From NCBI RefSeq assembly GCF_900753045.1, contig NZ_CAADXO010000067.1, positions 1 through 58,213 on the forward strand: DNA of 58,213 nt, given 5' to 3'. The stretch is from an uncultured Phascolarctobacterium sp. GTDB taxonomy: Bacteria > Bacillota > Negativicutes > Acidaminococcales > Acidaminococcaceae. Below are positions 43,316 to 52,184 of this stretch, one piece after another. The translations under genes were made by a program, and so were the position numbers. The notes under the pieces are model-generated. The model was given only the letters and a program-made list of their open reading frames with translations. It had not been told where the DNA came from and searched no databases. The stretch's first letter is position 1; every line of letters begins with the position of its first letter.

Positions 43316-44513
43316 AGCTGTTTATTCGGTAAGCGAAATAAATAATTTCATAAAGCATATACTGGAGCAGGAGCCGGAGCTGCGTAATCTGCAGGTTGTC
43401 GGTGAAATCTCCAATTTTAAGCGTTATCCTTCAGGTCATTGCTATTTTACTTTGAAGGATGCCGGTGCGGTGCTCAAATGCGTAATGTTCCGCAGTAAGG
43501 CTGTCAGTCTGCGCTTTCAGCCGCAGAACGGCGATACTGTTGTTGCCGTAGGGCGCTTGGCAGTCTATGAACGCGATGGTGTTTATCAGCTGTATACCGA
43601 TTTACTGCTGCAGCAGGGCGTGGGCGATTTGATGCAGGCTTACGAAAAGCTGAAGCAGAAGCTGGAGCGTGCAGGCCTGTTTGCGCCTGAGCGTAAACAG
43701 CAGCTGCCGCTGCATCCGCGTACCGTGGGAATTATTACCTCTCCTGCAGGTGCCGCCGTGCGTGACATCATAACAGTGTCACGAAGGAGAAATCAGGGCA
43801 TAAAGCTTTTGCTTTATCCTGTCAAGGTGCAGGGTGAGGGCGCTGCGGCGGAAATTGCTACAGCGATTGAATTCTTTAACCGTAAAAAACTGGCCGATGT
43901 TCTGATAGTAGGACGTGGCGGCGGTTCTATCGAGGATTTGTGGGCCTTTAACGAAGAAATTACCGTAAGAGCGGTGGCTGCCTCCAAAATTCCGGTAGTC
44001 AGTGCCGTAGGTCATGAAACAGATTTTACGCTGTGCGATTTTGCTGCCGACGTGAGGGCTGCGACACCGTCGCAGGCCGCGGAACTGGTGGTGGCTGATG
44101 TTGAAGGCTACAAGCAGCGCGTTGCTTATCTGGAACAGCGTGCGCGCAGCCTGCTGTCAGCTTTGCTGACGCAGCAACAGCGCAGATTGGATAATTTAGT
44201 TAATTCGTGGGCGTTGCGTGATCCGGAAAGGCTTTTTGCCGACCAGTCGCAGCGTCTTGATACTGCTTCACGCAGATTGCGTGAGGCCTTGGAGCTGCAT
44301 CTGCAGCAGGATGAGCATAAGCTGGCGCTGGCGGCAGCAAGGCTGGACAGCCTCAGTCCGCTGGCTGTTTTGGGACGAGGCTATTCTGTGAGCCAAAAAT
44401 CCGATTATACACTGGTAAGCAGTGTTGATGACCTCAGATGGGGTGACGAGCTGCTGACAACAGTAGCAGACGGTGTGATAACCTCGGTTGTGCAGCAGGT
44501 AGAAAGGCGGTAA
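43308..44513 (+). CDS. xseA: Exodeoxyribonuclease VII large subunit
   Basis: The 401-aa protein has the N-terminal OB fold (YSVSEINNFIKHILEQEPEL, LQVVGEISNFKRYPSGHCYF) and the catalytic domain (VGIITSPAGAAVRDI, RGGGSIEDLWAFN, VSAVGHETDFTLCD), then a coiled coil rich in Arg/Gln/Leu and LGRGYSVSQ. With XseB it degrades single-stranded DNA. AAGGAAA precedes the ATG at 43308. The frame is open upstream inside the previous gene. Confidence 0.93.
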   Translation: MTEAVYSVSEINNFIKHILEQEPELRNLQVVGEISNFKRYPSGHCYFTLKDAGAVLKCVMFRSKAVSLRFQPQNGDTVVAVGRLAVYERDGVYQLYTDLLLQQGVGDLMQAYEKLKQKLERAGLFAPERKQQLPLHPRTVGIITSPAGAAVRDIITVSRRRNQGIKLLLYPVKVQGEGAAAEIATAIEFFNRKKLADVLIVGRGGGSIEDLWAFNEEITVRAVAASKIPVVSAVGHETDFTLCDFAADVRAATPSQAAELVVADVEGYKQRVAYLEQRARSLLSALLTQQQRRLDNLVNSWALRDPERLFADQSQRLDTASRRLREALELHLQQDEHKLALAAARLDSLSPLAVLGRGYSVSQKSDYTLVSSVDDLRWGDELLTTVADGVITSVVQQVERR

Positions 44514-44516
44514 AGG

Positions 44517-44774
44517 ATGGCAACGAAAAAGATTGCAAAGAACATTAAGTTTGAAGATGCCTTAAGCGAGCTGGAAGCACAGGTACAGCTTCTGGAAAGC
44601 GGCGAGCTGCCTTTGGACAAGGCTCTGGAGGTATTCAAATACGGTGTGGAGCTGAGCCGTGTCTGCAGCAGCAGGCTGGAAACAGTGAAGCAGGAGGTTG
44701 AAAAAATCGTTGTTACCGATAGTAACGACGTTGGCTATAAATTAGAAGCATTCCAGGATTTGGAGGTAAAATAA
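44517..44774 (+). CDS. xseB: Exodeoxyribonuclease VII small subunit
   Basis: The 85-aa protein is a typical XseB helix pair: KFEDALSELEAQVQLLESGE, LPLDKALEVFKYGVELSRVC. It follows xseA after three bases and its last base overlaps the ispA ATG. Confidence 0.92.
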   Translation: MATKKIAKNIKFEDALSELEAQVQLLESGELPLDKALEVFKYGVELSRVCSSRLETVKQEVEKIVVTDSNDVGYKLEAFQDLEVK

Positions 44775-45649
44775 TGGATTTTAAAGCTTATTATGCTAAC
44801 CAGCAAAAACTTGTAGAAAACTATTTGAAGAACAGGATTGCCAAAAAGGGCATTTCCAAGGTAGATGAGGCTATGGAATACAGCCTGATGGCAGGCGGTA
44901 AACGCATTCGTCCGATTCTGCTGATGGCTGCGGCAGAGGCTGTGGGCAGCAAGGGCTACAATTATTTGCCTGTGGCCTGCGGTCTGGAAATGATTCACAC
45001 CTATTCTCTGATTCACGATGACCTGCCGTGCATGGATGACGATGATTATCGCCGCGGCCGTCTGACCAACCATAAGGTTTTTGGTGAGGCTATGGCAGTG
45101 CTTGCCGGTGACGGCCTGCTCACCTTGGCATTTGAGGTAATGCTGGAGCAGAAGAATGTTGACCCTAAGGTTCTGATTGAAACTGTACGCGAAATGGCTA
45201 TGTGTGCCGGTAACTTCGGCATGGTTGGCGGCCAGGGCCTTGATTTGGAATTTGAAGGCAAAAAGATTACGCCGGAGGAACTGCGCAAACTGCATGCGGG
45301 CAAGACCGGTGCGCTTTTTATTGCTGCTATCCGCGGCGGTGCGCATCTGGCCGGTGCTAACGACCAACAGCTTTTGGCGCTCACCAAATTTGCTGATTTG
45401 CTGGGACTTGCCTTCCAGATTACCGATGACATCCTTGATGTCGAAGGTACCGAGGAGGAGCTTGGCAAGCCGGTAGGCAGCGATGCCAAGAACCACAAAT
45501 CTACTTATGTAACACTGTACGGCCTGCAGGCAGCACACGAGCTGGCAGAAAAGACTGTGGCAGAGGCTTTGGAATGTCTGGAAATGTTTGGCGAGAACGC
45601 AGAGCCGTTACGTGAAATTACTCGCCTGATGACTGACAGAAAGAAGTAA
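44774..45649 (+). CDS. ispA: Farnesyl/geranyl diphosphate synthase
   Basis: The 291-aa short-chain prenyl transferase condenses IPP with DMAPP and GPP. Aspartate motif 1 starts at D82 (DDLPCMDDDDYRRGR); motif 2 is ITDDILDVEG near 218; GGKRIRP is at 41-47. The residues before motif 1 (HTYSLIH) fit the FPP-synthase type. It starts in the xseB stop (TAATG) and is followed by dxs two bases later. Confidence 0.92.
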   Translation: MDFKAYYANQQKLVENYLKNRIAKKGISKVDEAMEYSLMAGGKRIRPILLMAAAEAVGSKGYNYLPVACGLEMIHTYSLIHDDLPCMDDDDYRRGRLTNHKVFGEAMAVLAGDGLLTLAFEVMLEQKNVDPKVLIETVREMAMCAGNFGMVGGQGLDLEFEGKKITPEELRKLHAGKTGALFIAAIRGGAHLAGANDQQLLALTKFADLLGLAFQITDDILDVEGTEEELGKPVGSDAKNHKSTYVTLYGLQAAHELAEKTVAEALECLEMFGENAEPLREITRLMTDRKK

Positions 45650-45651
45650 TT

Positions 45652-47544
45652 ATGGCAGAGAATAAATTTTTAGATAAAATTAATTCACCGGCTGATGTCA
45701 AAAAGCTTTCCGTGCCGCAGTTGGAGCAGCTGGCTAAGGAAATCAGACAGCTTTTAATCAGTGTTATTTCGCACACCGGCGGCCATCTGGCGCCGAACCT
45801 GGGCGTGGTAGAGCTGACTTTGGCCTTGCATAAGGTTTTCAATACGCCGGAAGATAAGATTATTTTCGACGTAGGTCATCAGGCCTATATCCATAAAATT
45901 ATTACCGGACGCAGGGAGCAATTTCCTACGCTGCGTCAATACGGCGGCCTTTCCGGCTTCCCTAAGCGCAGCGAAAGCGAGCATGATGCCTTCGGTACCG
46001 GTCATTCCAGTACATCTATTTCCGCTGCTCTGGGTATGGCCTGCGCCCGCGATCTGCAGGGTGAGGATTATAATGTCGTAGCCGTTATCGGCGACGGCTC
46101 TATGACCGGCGGCATGGCTTTTGAGGCGTTGAACAACGCCGGTATGCTGCATAAGAATATGATTGTTGTGCTCAACGATAACGAAATGTCTATTTCCAAA
46201 AACGTGGGTGCGATGAGCGAATATCTTTACCAGCTGCGTACAGGCGAAACCTATAATAAAATTAAAAATGATATTGAAGGCTGGCTCAAAAATATGGAAT
46301 TCGGCAGTGATGTGCTGAAGGCTATCCGCCGTCTGAAGGGCAGCGTAAAATACCTGATGGTGCCGACTTCTATTTTTGAAGAGCTTGGCTTTACTTATTT
46401 GGGACCGGTTGACGGACATGATCTGGATGGCCTGCTGGATGTACTGCAGGCTGCCAAAAAGATTGACGGACCGGTTATGGTACACGTGCTGACGAAAAAG
46501 GGCAAGGGCTACAAGCCTGCCGAAGAAAGCCCCAATAAGTTCCATGGTACCGGACCTTTTGATATTGCTACCGGCAAAAAGATCACTAATCCGAATGCAC
46601 CCGTAAGCTATACCGAGGTTTTTGGTAAAACTTTGACTAAGCTTGCCGATACCGATGATAAAATCGTAGGTATTACGGCTGCGATGCCTGACGGCACCGG
46701 CCTGAACATTTTTGCCGAAGCGCATAAGGACCATTTCTTTGATGTTGGCATTGCCGAGCAGCATGCGGTTACTGCGGCTGCAGGCATGGCTGCTGCCGGA
46801 ATGAAGCCTGTGGCGGCAATTTATTCTACATTTATGCAGCGTGCTTATGACTCCATCATGCACGATATCTGCATGCAGAAGCTGCACGTAACATTGTGCC
46901 TGGACCGTGCCGGTCTTGTCGGTGATGACGGTTATACGCATCATGGCGTTTTTGACTACGCTTATCTGCGCAGCATTCCCAACATGACTATTATGGCGCC
47001 GAAGGATGAGAATGAGCTGCAGTACATGCTGAAAACAGCGCTGGATTTTGACGGACCTGTTTCCGTGCGTTATCCGCGCGGCAGCGGTGTAGGCGTTGCG
47101 CTGGATACAGAATGGCAGGATTTGCCGATTGGTAAGGCAGAGGTGTTGCGCACAGGCAAGGATGTCTGCTTCTGGGCAATTGGCAGCATGGTGCAGACTG
47201 CGCTGGATGCTGCAGACCTGCTGGAAGCGCAGGGAATTAGCGCCGGCGTTGTGAATATGCGCTTTGCCAAACCGCTGGATGTTGAACTCTTGCGTGAGCA
47301 TGCGCAAAGCTACGGTAAGATTATTACTCTGGAAGAAGGCGTACTGGCAGGCGGTGTTGGCAGCGCAATTCTTGAAGAGCTCAATGAAAATAAACTGTTG
47401 GAGCAGTGTGAAGTACGTTGCTTCGGCATTCCTGACGAATTTGTTATGCATGGCGACAAAAAGCTGCTGTTCCGTGATTTGGGACTGGATACGCCAACCA
47501 TTGCTGCCAAGGCTGCAGCATTTGTAAAGGGTGAAGAAGAGTGA
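45652..47544 (+). CDS. dxs: 1-deoxy-D-xylulose-5-phosphate synthase
   Basis: The 630-aa ThDP enzyme makes DXP from pyruvate and glyceraldehyde 3-phosphate, the first step of the non-mevalonate pathway. Seen: HTGGHLAPNLGVVELTLALH, GHSSTSISAALG, the ThDP motif GDGSMTGGMAFEALNNAG, DVGIAEQHAVTAAAG, and DRAGLVGDDGYTHHGVFD. Length is typical. It follows ispA closely, and tlyA overlaps its stop codon. Confidence 0.95.
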   Translation: MAENKFLDKINSPADVKKLSVPQLEQLAKEIRQLLISVISHTGGHLAPNLGVVELTLALHKVFNTPEDKIIFDVGHQAYIHKIITGRREQFPTLRQYGGLSGFPKRSESEHDAFGTGHSSTSISAALGMACARDLQGEDYNVVAVIGDGSMTGGMAFEALNNAGMLHKNMIVVLNDNEMSISKNVGAMSEYLYQLRTGETYNKIKNDIEGWLKNMEFGSDVLKAIRRLKGSVKYLMVPTSIFEELGFTYLGPVDGHDLDGLLDVLQAAKKIDGPVMVHVLTKKGKGYKPAEESPNKFHGTGPFDIATGKKITNPNAPVSYTEVFGKTLTKLADTDDKIVGITAAMPDGTGLNIFAEAHKDHFFDVGIAEQHAVTAAAGMAAAGMKPVAAIYSTFMQRAYDSIMHDICMQKLHVTLCLDRAGLVGDDGYTHHGVFDYAYLRSIPNMTIMAPKDENELQYMLKTALDFDGPVSVRYPRGSGVGVALDTEWQDLPIGKAEVLRTGKDVCFWAIGSMVQTALDAADLLEAQGISAGVVNMRFAKPLDVELLREHAQSYGKIITLEEGVLAGGVGSAILEELNENKLLEQCEVRCFGIPDEFVMHGDKKLLFRDLGLDTPTIAAKAAAFVKGEEE

Positions 47545-48365
47545 AAAAAGAAAGACTTGATGTTCTGTTAGTTAACCGCGGCATGTTTGAAAGCCGTGCC
47601 AAGGCGCAGGCTGCGGTTATGGCAGGACAGGTATTGGTCAATGAACAGAAAATAGATAAACCGGGTACACCGGTAGCACCGGAGGTTACTATCCGTCTGT
47701 TGGGCAATAAGCTGCCCTATGTAAGCCGCGGCGGCCTGAAGCTGGAGAAGGCTTTGCAGATTTTCCCCATCAGCGTAGATGGCAAGGTTGTTGCCGATAT
47801 CGGTGCTTCTACCGGCGGTTTTACCGACTGCGCACTGCAGAATGGTGCTGCGAAGGTGTATGCGATTGACGTAGGCTACGGTCAGCTGGCGTGGAAGCTG
47901 CGCAACGATGAGCGCGTAGTAAACATGGAGCGCACTAACGTGCGTTATCTGGAAGCAGACAGCCTGCCCGAGCAGGTGGATGCTGCTACTATCGACGTAG
48001 CTTTTATTTCGTTGGATAAAATTTTGCCGGCGGTACATAAAATCCTCAAGCCCGAAGGCTTTGTGGTGGCTTTAATCAAGCCGCAGTTTGAAGCAGGCAA
48101 GGAAAATGTCGGCAAGAAGGGCGTTGTGCGTGACGCTGCCGTGCATGAGCAGGTTATCAATAACGTCATCAGCTTCGCCAAGAGCGAAGGCTTCGGTATT
48201 GCCGGTCTGGATTTTTCTCCTATCAAGGGACCTGAGGGCAACATTGAATATTTGCTGCACCTGACGCTGGGTGATGACGATGCCGTAAGCAGTGAGCAGG
48301 TAGCACAGCTTGTAGGTCGCAGTCATGGTGATTTAGATAAGAAAGCAGAAAAGACAGAGGCATGA
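47541..48365 (+). CDS. tlyA: TlyA-family rRNA 2'-O-methyltransferase
   Basis: The 274-aa protein has an N-terminal S4 RNA-binding domain (KERLDVLLVNRGMFESRAKA) and an FtsJ-type methyltransferase domain (VADIGASTGGFTDCAL, DVAFISLDKILPAV, LIKPQFEAG). TlyA 2'-O-methylates ribosomal RNA; some homologues are called hemolysins. Start is GTG overlapping the dxs stop by four bases, with only a weak binding site, so translation is probably coupled. Confidence 0.9.
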   Translation: MKKERLDVLLVNRGMFESRAKAQAAVMAGQVLVNEQKIDKPGTPVAPEVTIRLLGNKLPYVSRGGLKLEKALQIFPISVDGKVVADIGASTGGFTDCALQNGAAKVYAIDVGYGQLAWKLRNDERVVNMERTNVRYLEADSLPEQVDAATIDVAFISLDKILPAVHKILKPEGFVVALIKPQFEAGKENVGKKGVVRDAAVHEQVINNVISFAKSEGFGIAGLDFSPIKGPEGNIEYLLHLTLGDDDAVSSEQVAQLVGRSHGDLDKKAEKTEA

Positions 48366-48366
48366 G

Positions 48367-49227
48367 ATGCAAAAGAAACGTTTAGGGATTTTTCCCAACC
48401 TTGGTAAAGAAAACGTCTGCATTGCTCTGCCGGAATTTATTCAGCTCTGCAAGGACTGGGGACTTGAACCGGTGCTGCCTGAGGAGGTGGCGCAGCAGTA
48501 CGGCGTGAGCAGCTACAATAAAAGTGAGCCGCAGACGCTGAAAACGCTGGACTATGGTGTCAGCCTCGGCGGTGACGGCACACTGCTGCAGATGGCGCGT
48601 CACCTTGCACCGCTCGATGTGCCTGCCTTCGGTATCAACTTCGGCAAGCTGGGATTTTTGGCAGAGATTGATTTGCAGGGGATGTATAAGGCTATCAGCC
48701 GTCTGGCACAGGGCAACTATACGCTGGAAAGCCGCAGTCTGCTGCAGGCCAGAGTTATCTGCGGCGATAAGCTGCTTGCTACTGCGCATGCGCTCAACGA
48801 TTTAGTTTTGGCTAAGGGCATGTTCAGCAAGCTGGCGCATATGATGCTTTTTATTAACGGACGCTTATCCGGTAAATATGCGGCAGATGGTCTGATTATC
48901 GCAACGGCAACAGGCTCTACGGCATATTCTCTCTCCGCAGGCGGACCGCTTGTTATGCCGGAGCTGGATGTCAGTGTCATTACACCGGTCTGCGCGCATT
49001 CGCTGACGAACAGAGCGCTTGTTATTCCTATGTCGGAAACAATCGAGCTCAGGCCGATTCCCGGCAGTGAGGAAATGCTGCTTTCGGCGGACGGTGAAAA
49101 TGTTATCGAGGTGCCTAACGATACCAGTGTGCATATTGCCAAATCGCCTTATGAGATGAAGTTTGTAAGACTTACGCGACGCGACTATTATCAGACTTGG
49201 CAACAGAAGCTAATGCGCAATTTATAG
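48367..49227 (+). CDS. nadK: NAD kinase
   Basis: The 286-aa protein phosphorylates NAD+ to NADP+. The GGDGTLLQ motif is at 68-75, the NE/D-like region and TATGSTAYSLSAGGP near 180, and ITPVCAHSLTNR follows. It starts one base after the tlyA stop in the usual Firmicute tlyA-nadK-argR-recN order. Confidence 0.93.
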   Translation: MQKKRLGIFPNLGKENVCIALPEFIQLCKDWGLEPVLPEEVAQQYGVSSYNKSEPQTLKTLDYGVSLGGDGTLLQMARHLAPLDVPAFGINFGKLGFLAEIDLQGMYKAISRLAQGNYTLESRSLLQARVICGDKLLATAHALNDLVLAKGMFSKLAHMMLFINGRLSGKYAADGLIIATATGSTAYSLSAGGPLVMPELDVSVITPVCAHSLTNRALVIPMSETIELRPIPGSEEMLLSADGENVIEVPNDTSVHIAKSPYEMKFVRLTRRDYYQTWQQKLMRNL

Positions 49228-49317
49228 GCGGCGCACGATAAGGTACCGTATACTTCATTAGCAGGGCGCGGCGCATGATAAGACATAGAAATATTTTGCT
49301 TTTAGAGGTGATTGACT

Positions 49318-49767
49318 ATGAAAATGACCAGACACGCTAAAATTAAAGAGATTATTGACAACAATAAAATTGAAACGCAGGAGGATTTGGCTTCCGCTTT
49401 ACGTCATCAGGGCATTGATGTTACGCAGGCTACTGTTTCGCGTGATATCAAGGAACTGATGCTGGTCAAGGTGCCGGATGCCAACGGACATTATCACTAC
49501 GCTTATCCGAAGGAGCACAGCACGATGCTGACTATGGAGCGTTTGGAACGTACCTTCAACGATTCTATTGTAAGTGTACGTGCTTCCGACAGCATGGTGG
49601 TAATTCGCACTCTGCCGGGCACAGCGCAGGCTGTTGCCTTTGCCGTAGACTACATGAAGTGGCCGGAGATTCTTGGCTCTATTGCCGGTGATGACACCGT
49701 TTTCATTGCTCTGCCAAATAAAGAAGCTGTGATCACTTTGCTGGAACGCTTCAAGGAATACAGATAA
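49318..49767 (+). CDS. argR: Arginine repressor
   Basis: The 149-aa protein has an N-terminal winged helix (RHAKIKEIIDNNKIETQEDL, VTQATVSRDIKELMLVKV) and a C-terminal arginine-binding/hexamer domain (VIRTLPGTAQAVAFAVDYM, GSIAGDDTVFIAL). GAGGTG seven bases before 49318 fixes the start; a TTG at 49312 is less likely. It represses arginine synthesis genes, none of which is in the window. Confidence 0.92.
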   Translation: MKMTRHAKIKEIIDNNKIETQEDLASALRHQGIDVTQATVSRDIKELMLVKVPDANGHYHYAYPKEHSTMLTMERLERTFNDSIVSVRASDSMVVIRTLPGTAQAVAFAVDYMKWPEILGSIAGDDTVFIALPNKEAVITLLERFKEYR

Positions 49768-49782
49768 GCGAGGCTAAGGATA

Positions 49783-51483
49783 ATGCTGCAATCATTGCAT
49801 GTTCACAATTTTGCACTGTTAGAGGACGCGCATGCTGATTTTACTCCCGGCTTCAATGTTTTCACAGGCGAAACCGGTGCCGGTAAATCTATTCTGATAG
49901 ATGCCTTCGGTATGGTGCTTGGCGGACGCTCATCTGCCGATTACGTGCGCAGCGGCACTGACGGACTGTGGGTGCAGGCTGTTTTTGACGTGAGCGGTCA
50001 GCAGGAGCTTAAAGCGCTGCTGGCGGAGCACGGTCTGGAGCCGGAGGAGGATTTATTCCTCAAGCGTCAGATTAGCGCTGCGGGCAAGAGCCGTGCCTTT
50101 ATCAATGGTGTACAGGTGCCTTTGGCTGTGCTGAAGGCTATCGGTGCGCGTTTGGTTGATATTCACGGCCAGCACGAGAACCAGGCCTTGCTGAAGCCGG
50201 ATGCACCGTTGCATCTGACGGATGCTTTTGGCGGTCCGAAGCTGGCGCAGGCACTGCAGGAGTATAAGCAGCTTTACAGCGAGTATACTGCTGCGGTCAA
50301 GCATTTGAGCAGCCTGGAGCAGGAAAATGAGCAGCAGGATTTGCTGCTGGACCGTTACGCCTGGGAAATTAAGGAGATTTCGGACGCTGCCTTAAAGCCG
50401 GGCGAGGAAGATGGTTTGGAGGCAGAGGCCCGTTTGCTGCAGAATAGTGAGCGCATTATGAAGGCCGTTGACAGTTCTTATCAGCAGCTTGATGAGGAGG
50501 ATGCGATTCTTTCGCGTCTGGCACGTGTGCGCGACCAGCTGCAGTATGCGGCACGTTACGATAGCCGTCTGGCGTCGTTGGCTGAATGTGCTGACAGTGC
50601 CTGGATTAGTCTGGACGATTGCCGTACGGAGCTGAGCGAATATATGGCAGGCAGTGAATTTAACGGTGAGCGAGCAGCGCAGGTGCAGCAGCGTCTTGAT
50701 GTGATTTACCGCCTGCAGAAAAAATACGGCGGCAGTACACAGTCGGCGCTGGATTATCTGCAGCAGACACAGGAAAAGCTGGAGCAGCTGCAGCAGATTG
50801 CAAAGCTCTTGGAGCAGGCGCAGAAGGCGGTAGCAGAAGCGGTTGTGCGTTTGGGACGTGCTGCCGCAGTGCTGACGCAGCTGCGTGAAGCCAGTGCCAA
50901 GGCGTTGGCGCAGCGCATTACGCAGCATATCCGTGATTTGGCGATGCCTAACGGTGTGCTGCAGATAAAATGCGGTCAGCTGGATAAGTTTATGCCGCTT
51001 GGACGTGATGAGCTGAAATTTATTTTCAGCGCGAATATGGGCGAGCCGCTGAATGACCTGGAAAAGGTTGCGAGCGGCGGCGAGCTGAGCCGTATTGCGT
51101 TGGCGGTAAAGACGGTGCTGATGAACAGCGGCGATGTTGCGACGATGGTATTTGACGAGATTGATACCGGTGTCGGCGGCGTTACGGCGCAGAAGATGGC
51201 GGAAAAAATTGCTGCTATTTCCAGTGTCGGCCAGGTGCTGTGTATTACGCATCTGCCGCAGATTGCTGCCTTTGCCGATAATCATATCCATATCGAAAAG
51301 CAAAGTGCCGACGGACGCACGGTAACGCAGCTGACTACGCTTGATTATAATGGCAGACTGCAGGAGCTGGTGCGTATGACGGCAGGCGCAACTGCCAGCA
51401 GAGCGGCCTTTGAAAGTGCTACCGAGCTGCTGCAGGGTGCGGAGCAGATAAAAAGCAGCTTGAAGCGACTGCAGGAGAAATGA
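49783..51483 (+). CDS. recN: DNA repair protein RecN
   Basis: The 566-aa SMC-like ATPase: Walker A FTGETGAGKSIL (27-38), long coiled coils in the middle (Gln/Glu/Leu-rich from about 180 to 380), then signature ASGGELSRIALAVK and Walker B MVFDEIDTGVGG near 450. RecN acts at double-strand breaks. It follows argR, as in Bacillus. Confidence 0.94.
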   Translation: MLQSLHVHNFALLEDAHADFTPGFNVFTGETGAGKSILIDAFGMVLGGRSSADYVRSGTDGLWVQAVFDVSGQQELKALLAEHGLEPEEDLFLKRQISAAGKSRAFINGVQVPLAVLKAIGARLVDIHGQHENQALLKPDAPLHLTDAFGGPKLAQALQEYKQLYSEYTAAVKHLSSLEQENEQQDLLLDRYAWEIKEISDAALKPGEEDGLEAEARLLQNSERIMKAVDSSYQQLDEEDAILSRLARVRDQLQYAARYDSRLASLAECADSAWISLDDCRTELSEYMAGSEFNGERAAQVQQRLDVIYRLQKKYGGSTQSALDYLQQTQEKLEQLQQIAKLLEQAQKAVAEAVVRLGRAAAVLTQLREASAKALAQRITQHIRDLAMPNGVLQIKCGQLDKFMPLGRDELKFIFSANMGEPLNDLEKVASGGELSRIALAVKTVLMNSGDVATMVFDEIDTGVGGVTAQKMAEKIAAISSVGQVLCITHLPQIAAFADNHIHIEKQSADGRTVTQLTTLDYNGRLQELVRMTAGATASRAAFESATELLQGAEQIKSSLKRLQEK

Positions 51484-51489
51484 GGTAAG

Positions 51490-52053
51490 ATGATGCTGAA
51501 AAAATTTCATGAGGCAGCTTTAGATGAAATATATGTACCGGGAAGCAATGAGGAGGTCTTTAGCGGCCGCCTTCTGAAGGTGCAGCGCGACCATGTAACG
51601 CTGCCGAACGGTAATGATACAACGCGCGAATATATCCGTCATCCGGGCGCAGTGGCGATTGTACCGGTACTGCCTGACGGTCGTGTGGTGTTGGTGAAAC
51701 AGTGCCGTTATCCGCTTGCTACACTGCTGTGGGAGATTCCCGCAGGTAAGCTGGACCATGGTCCGGAGGAGGACCCTGCGGAATGCGCAAAGCGTGAGCT
51801 GAGCGAGGAAACAGGCTATGAAGCAGAGCATTGGCAAAGGCTGATCAGCATTGCGACTACGCCGGGATTTTCTGATGAAATTATCCATTTATATAAGGCC
51901 TGGGGACTGCAAAAGTTTGCTCAGCATACCGATGAGGACGAATTCATCGGCGTGCAGGCCTTTACTCCCGCAGAGCTGCGTCGCATGGTCGCTGACGGCG
52001 AGCTGTATGATGCCAAAACCCTGTGCGCTCTTTACGCTGCAAAGGTAATTTGA
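51490..52053 (+). CDS. Nudix hydrolase, ADP-ribose pyrophosphatase type
   Basis: The 187-aa protein has a Nudix box (AGKLDHGPEEDPAECAKREL then SEETGY, about residues 86-112) after REYIRHPGAVAIVPVL, the layout of ADP-ribose pyrophosphatases (NudF). It hydrolyses ADP-ribose or a similar nucleotide sugar. It follows recN after six bases and ends the run at a terminator. Two adjacent ATG codons (51490, 51493) could start it. Confidence 0.88.
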   Translation: MMLKKFHEAALDEIYVPGSNEEVFSGRLLKVQRDHVTLPNGNDTTREYIRHPGAVAIVPVLPDGRVVLVKQCRYPLATLLWEIPAGKLDHGPEEDPAECAKRELSEETGYEAEHWQRLISIATTPGFSDEIIHLYKAWGLQKFAQHTDEDEFIGVQAFTPAELRRMVADGELYDAKTLCALYAAKVI

Positions 52054-52077
52054 AAAAGTCAATCACAATAGTTATTT

Positions 52078-52106
52078 GAGGCTGCTGAGAAGGCAGCCTC
52101 TTTTTT
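52078..52106 (+). terminator. Terminator of the housekeeping run
   Basis: GAGGCTGC (52078-52085) pairs with GCAGCCTC (52093-52100), then T6. Confidence 0.9.
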
Positions 52107-52184
52107 CGTGCCTTAGCTTGTCAAGCTGGCGTTACTTCTTTATAATAGAAAGTAAGTGTTTAATAAATTTCTATGAGGGAGCAG

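Noticed and set aside
49228..49311. GCGGCGCA.GATAAG repeated twice between nadK and argR
   Set aside because: Only two short copies, about 40 bases apart; too little to claim an ARG box or other operator.
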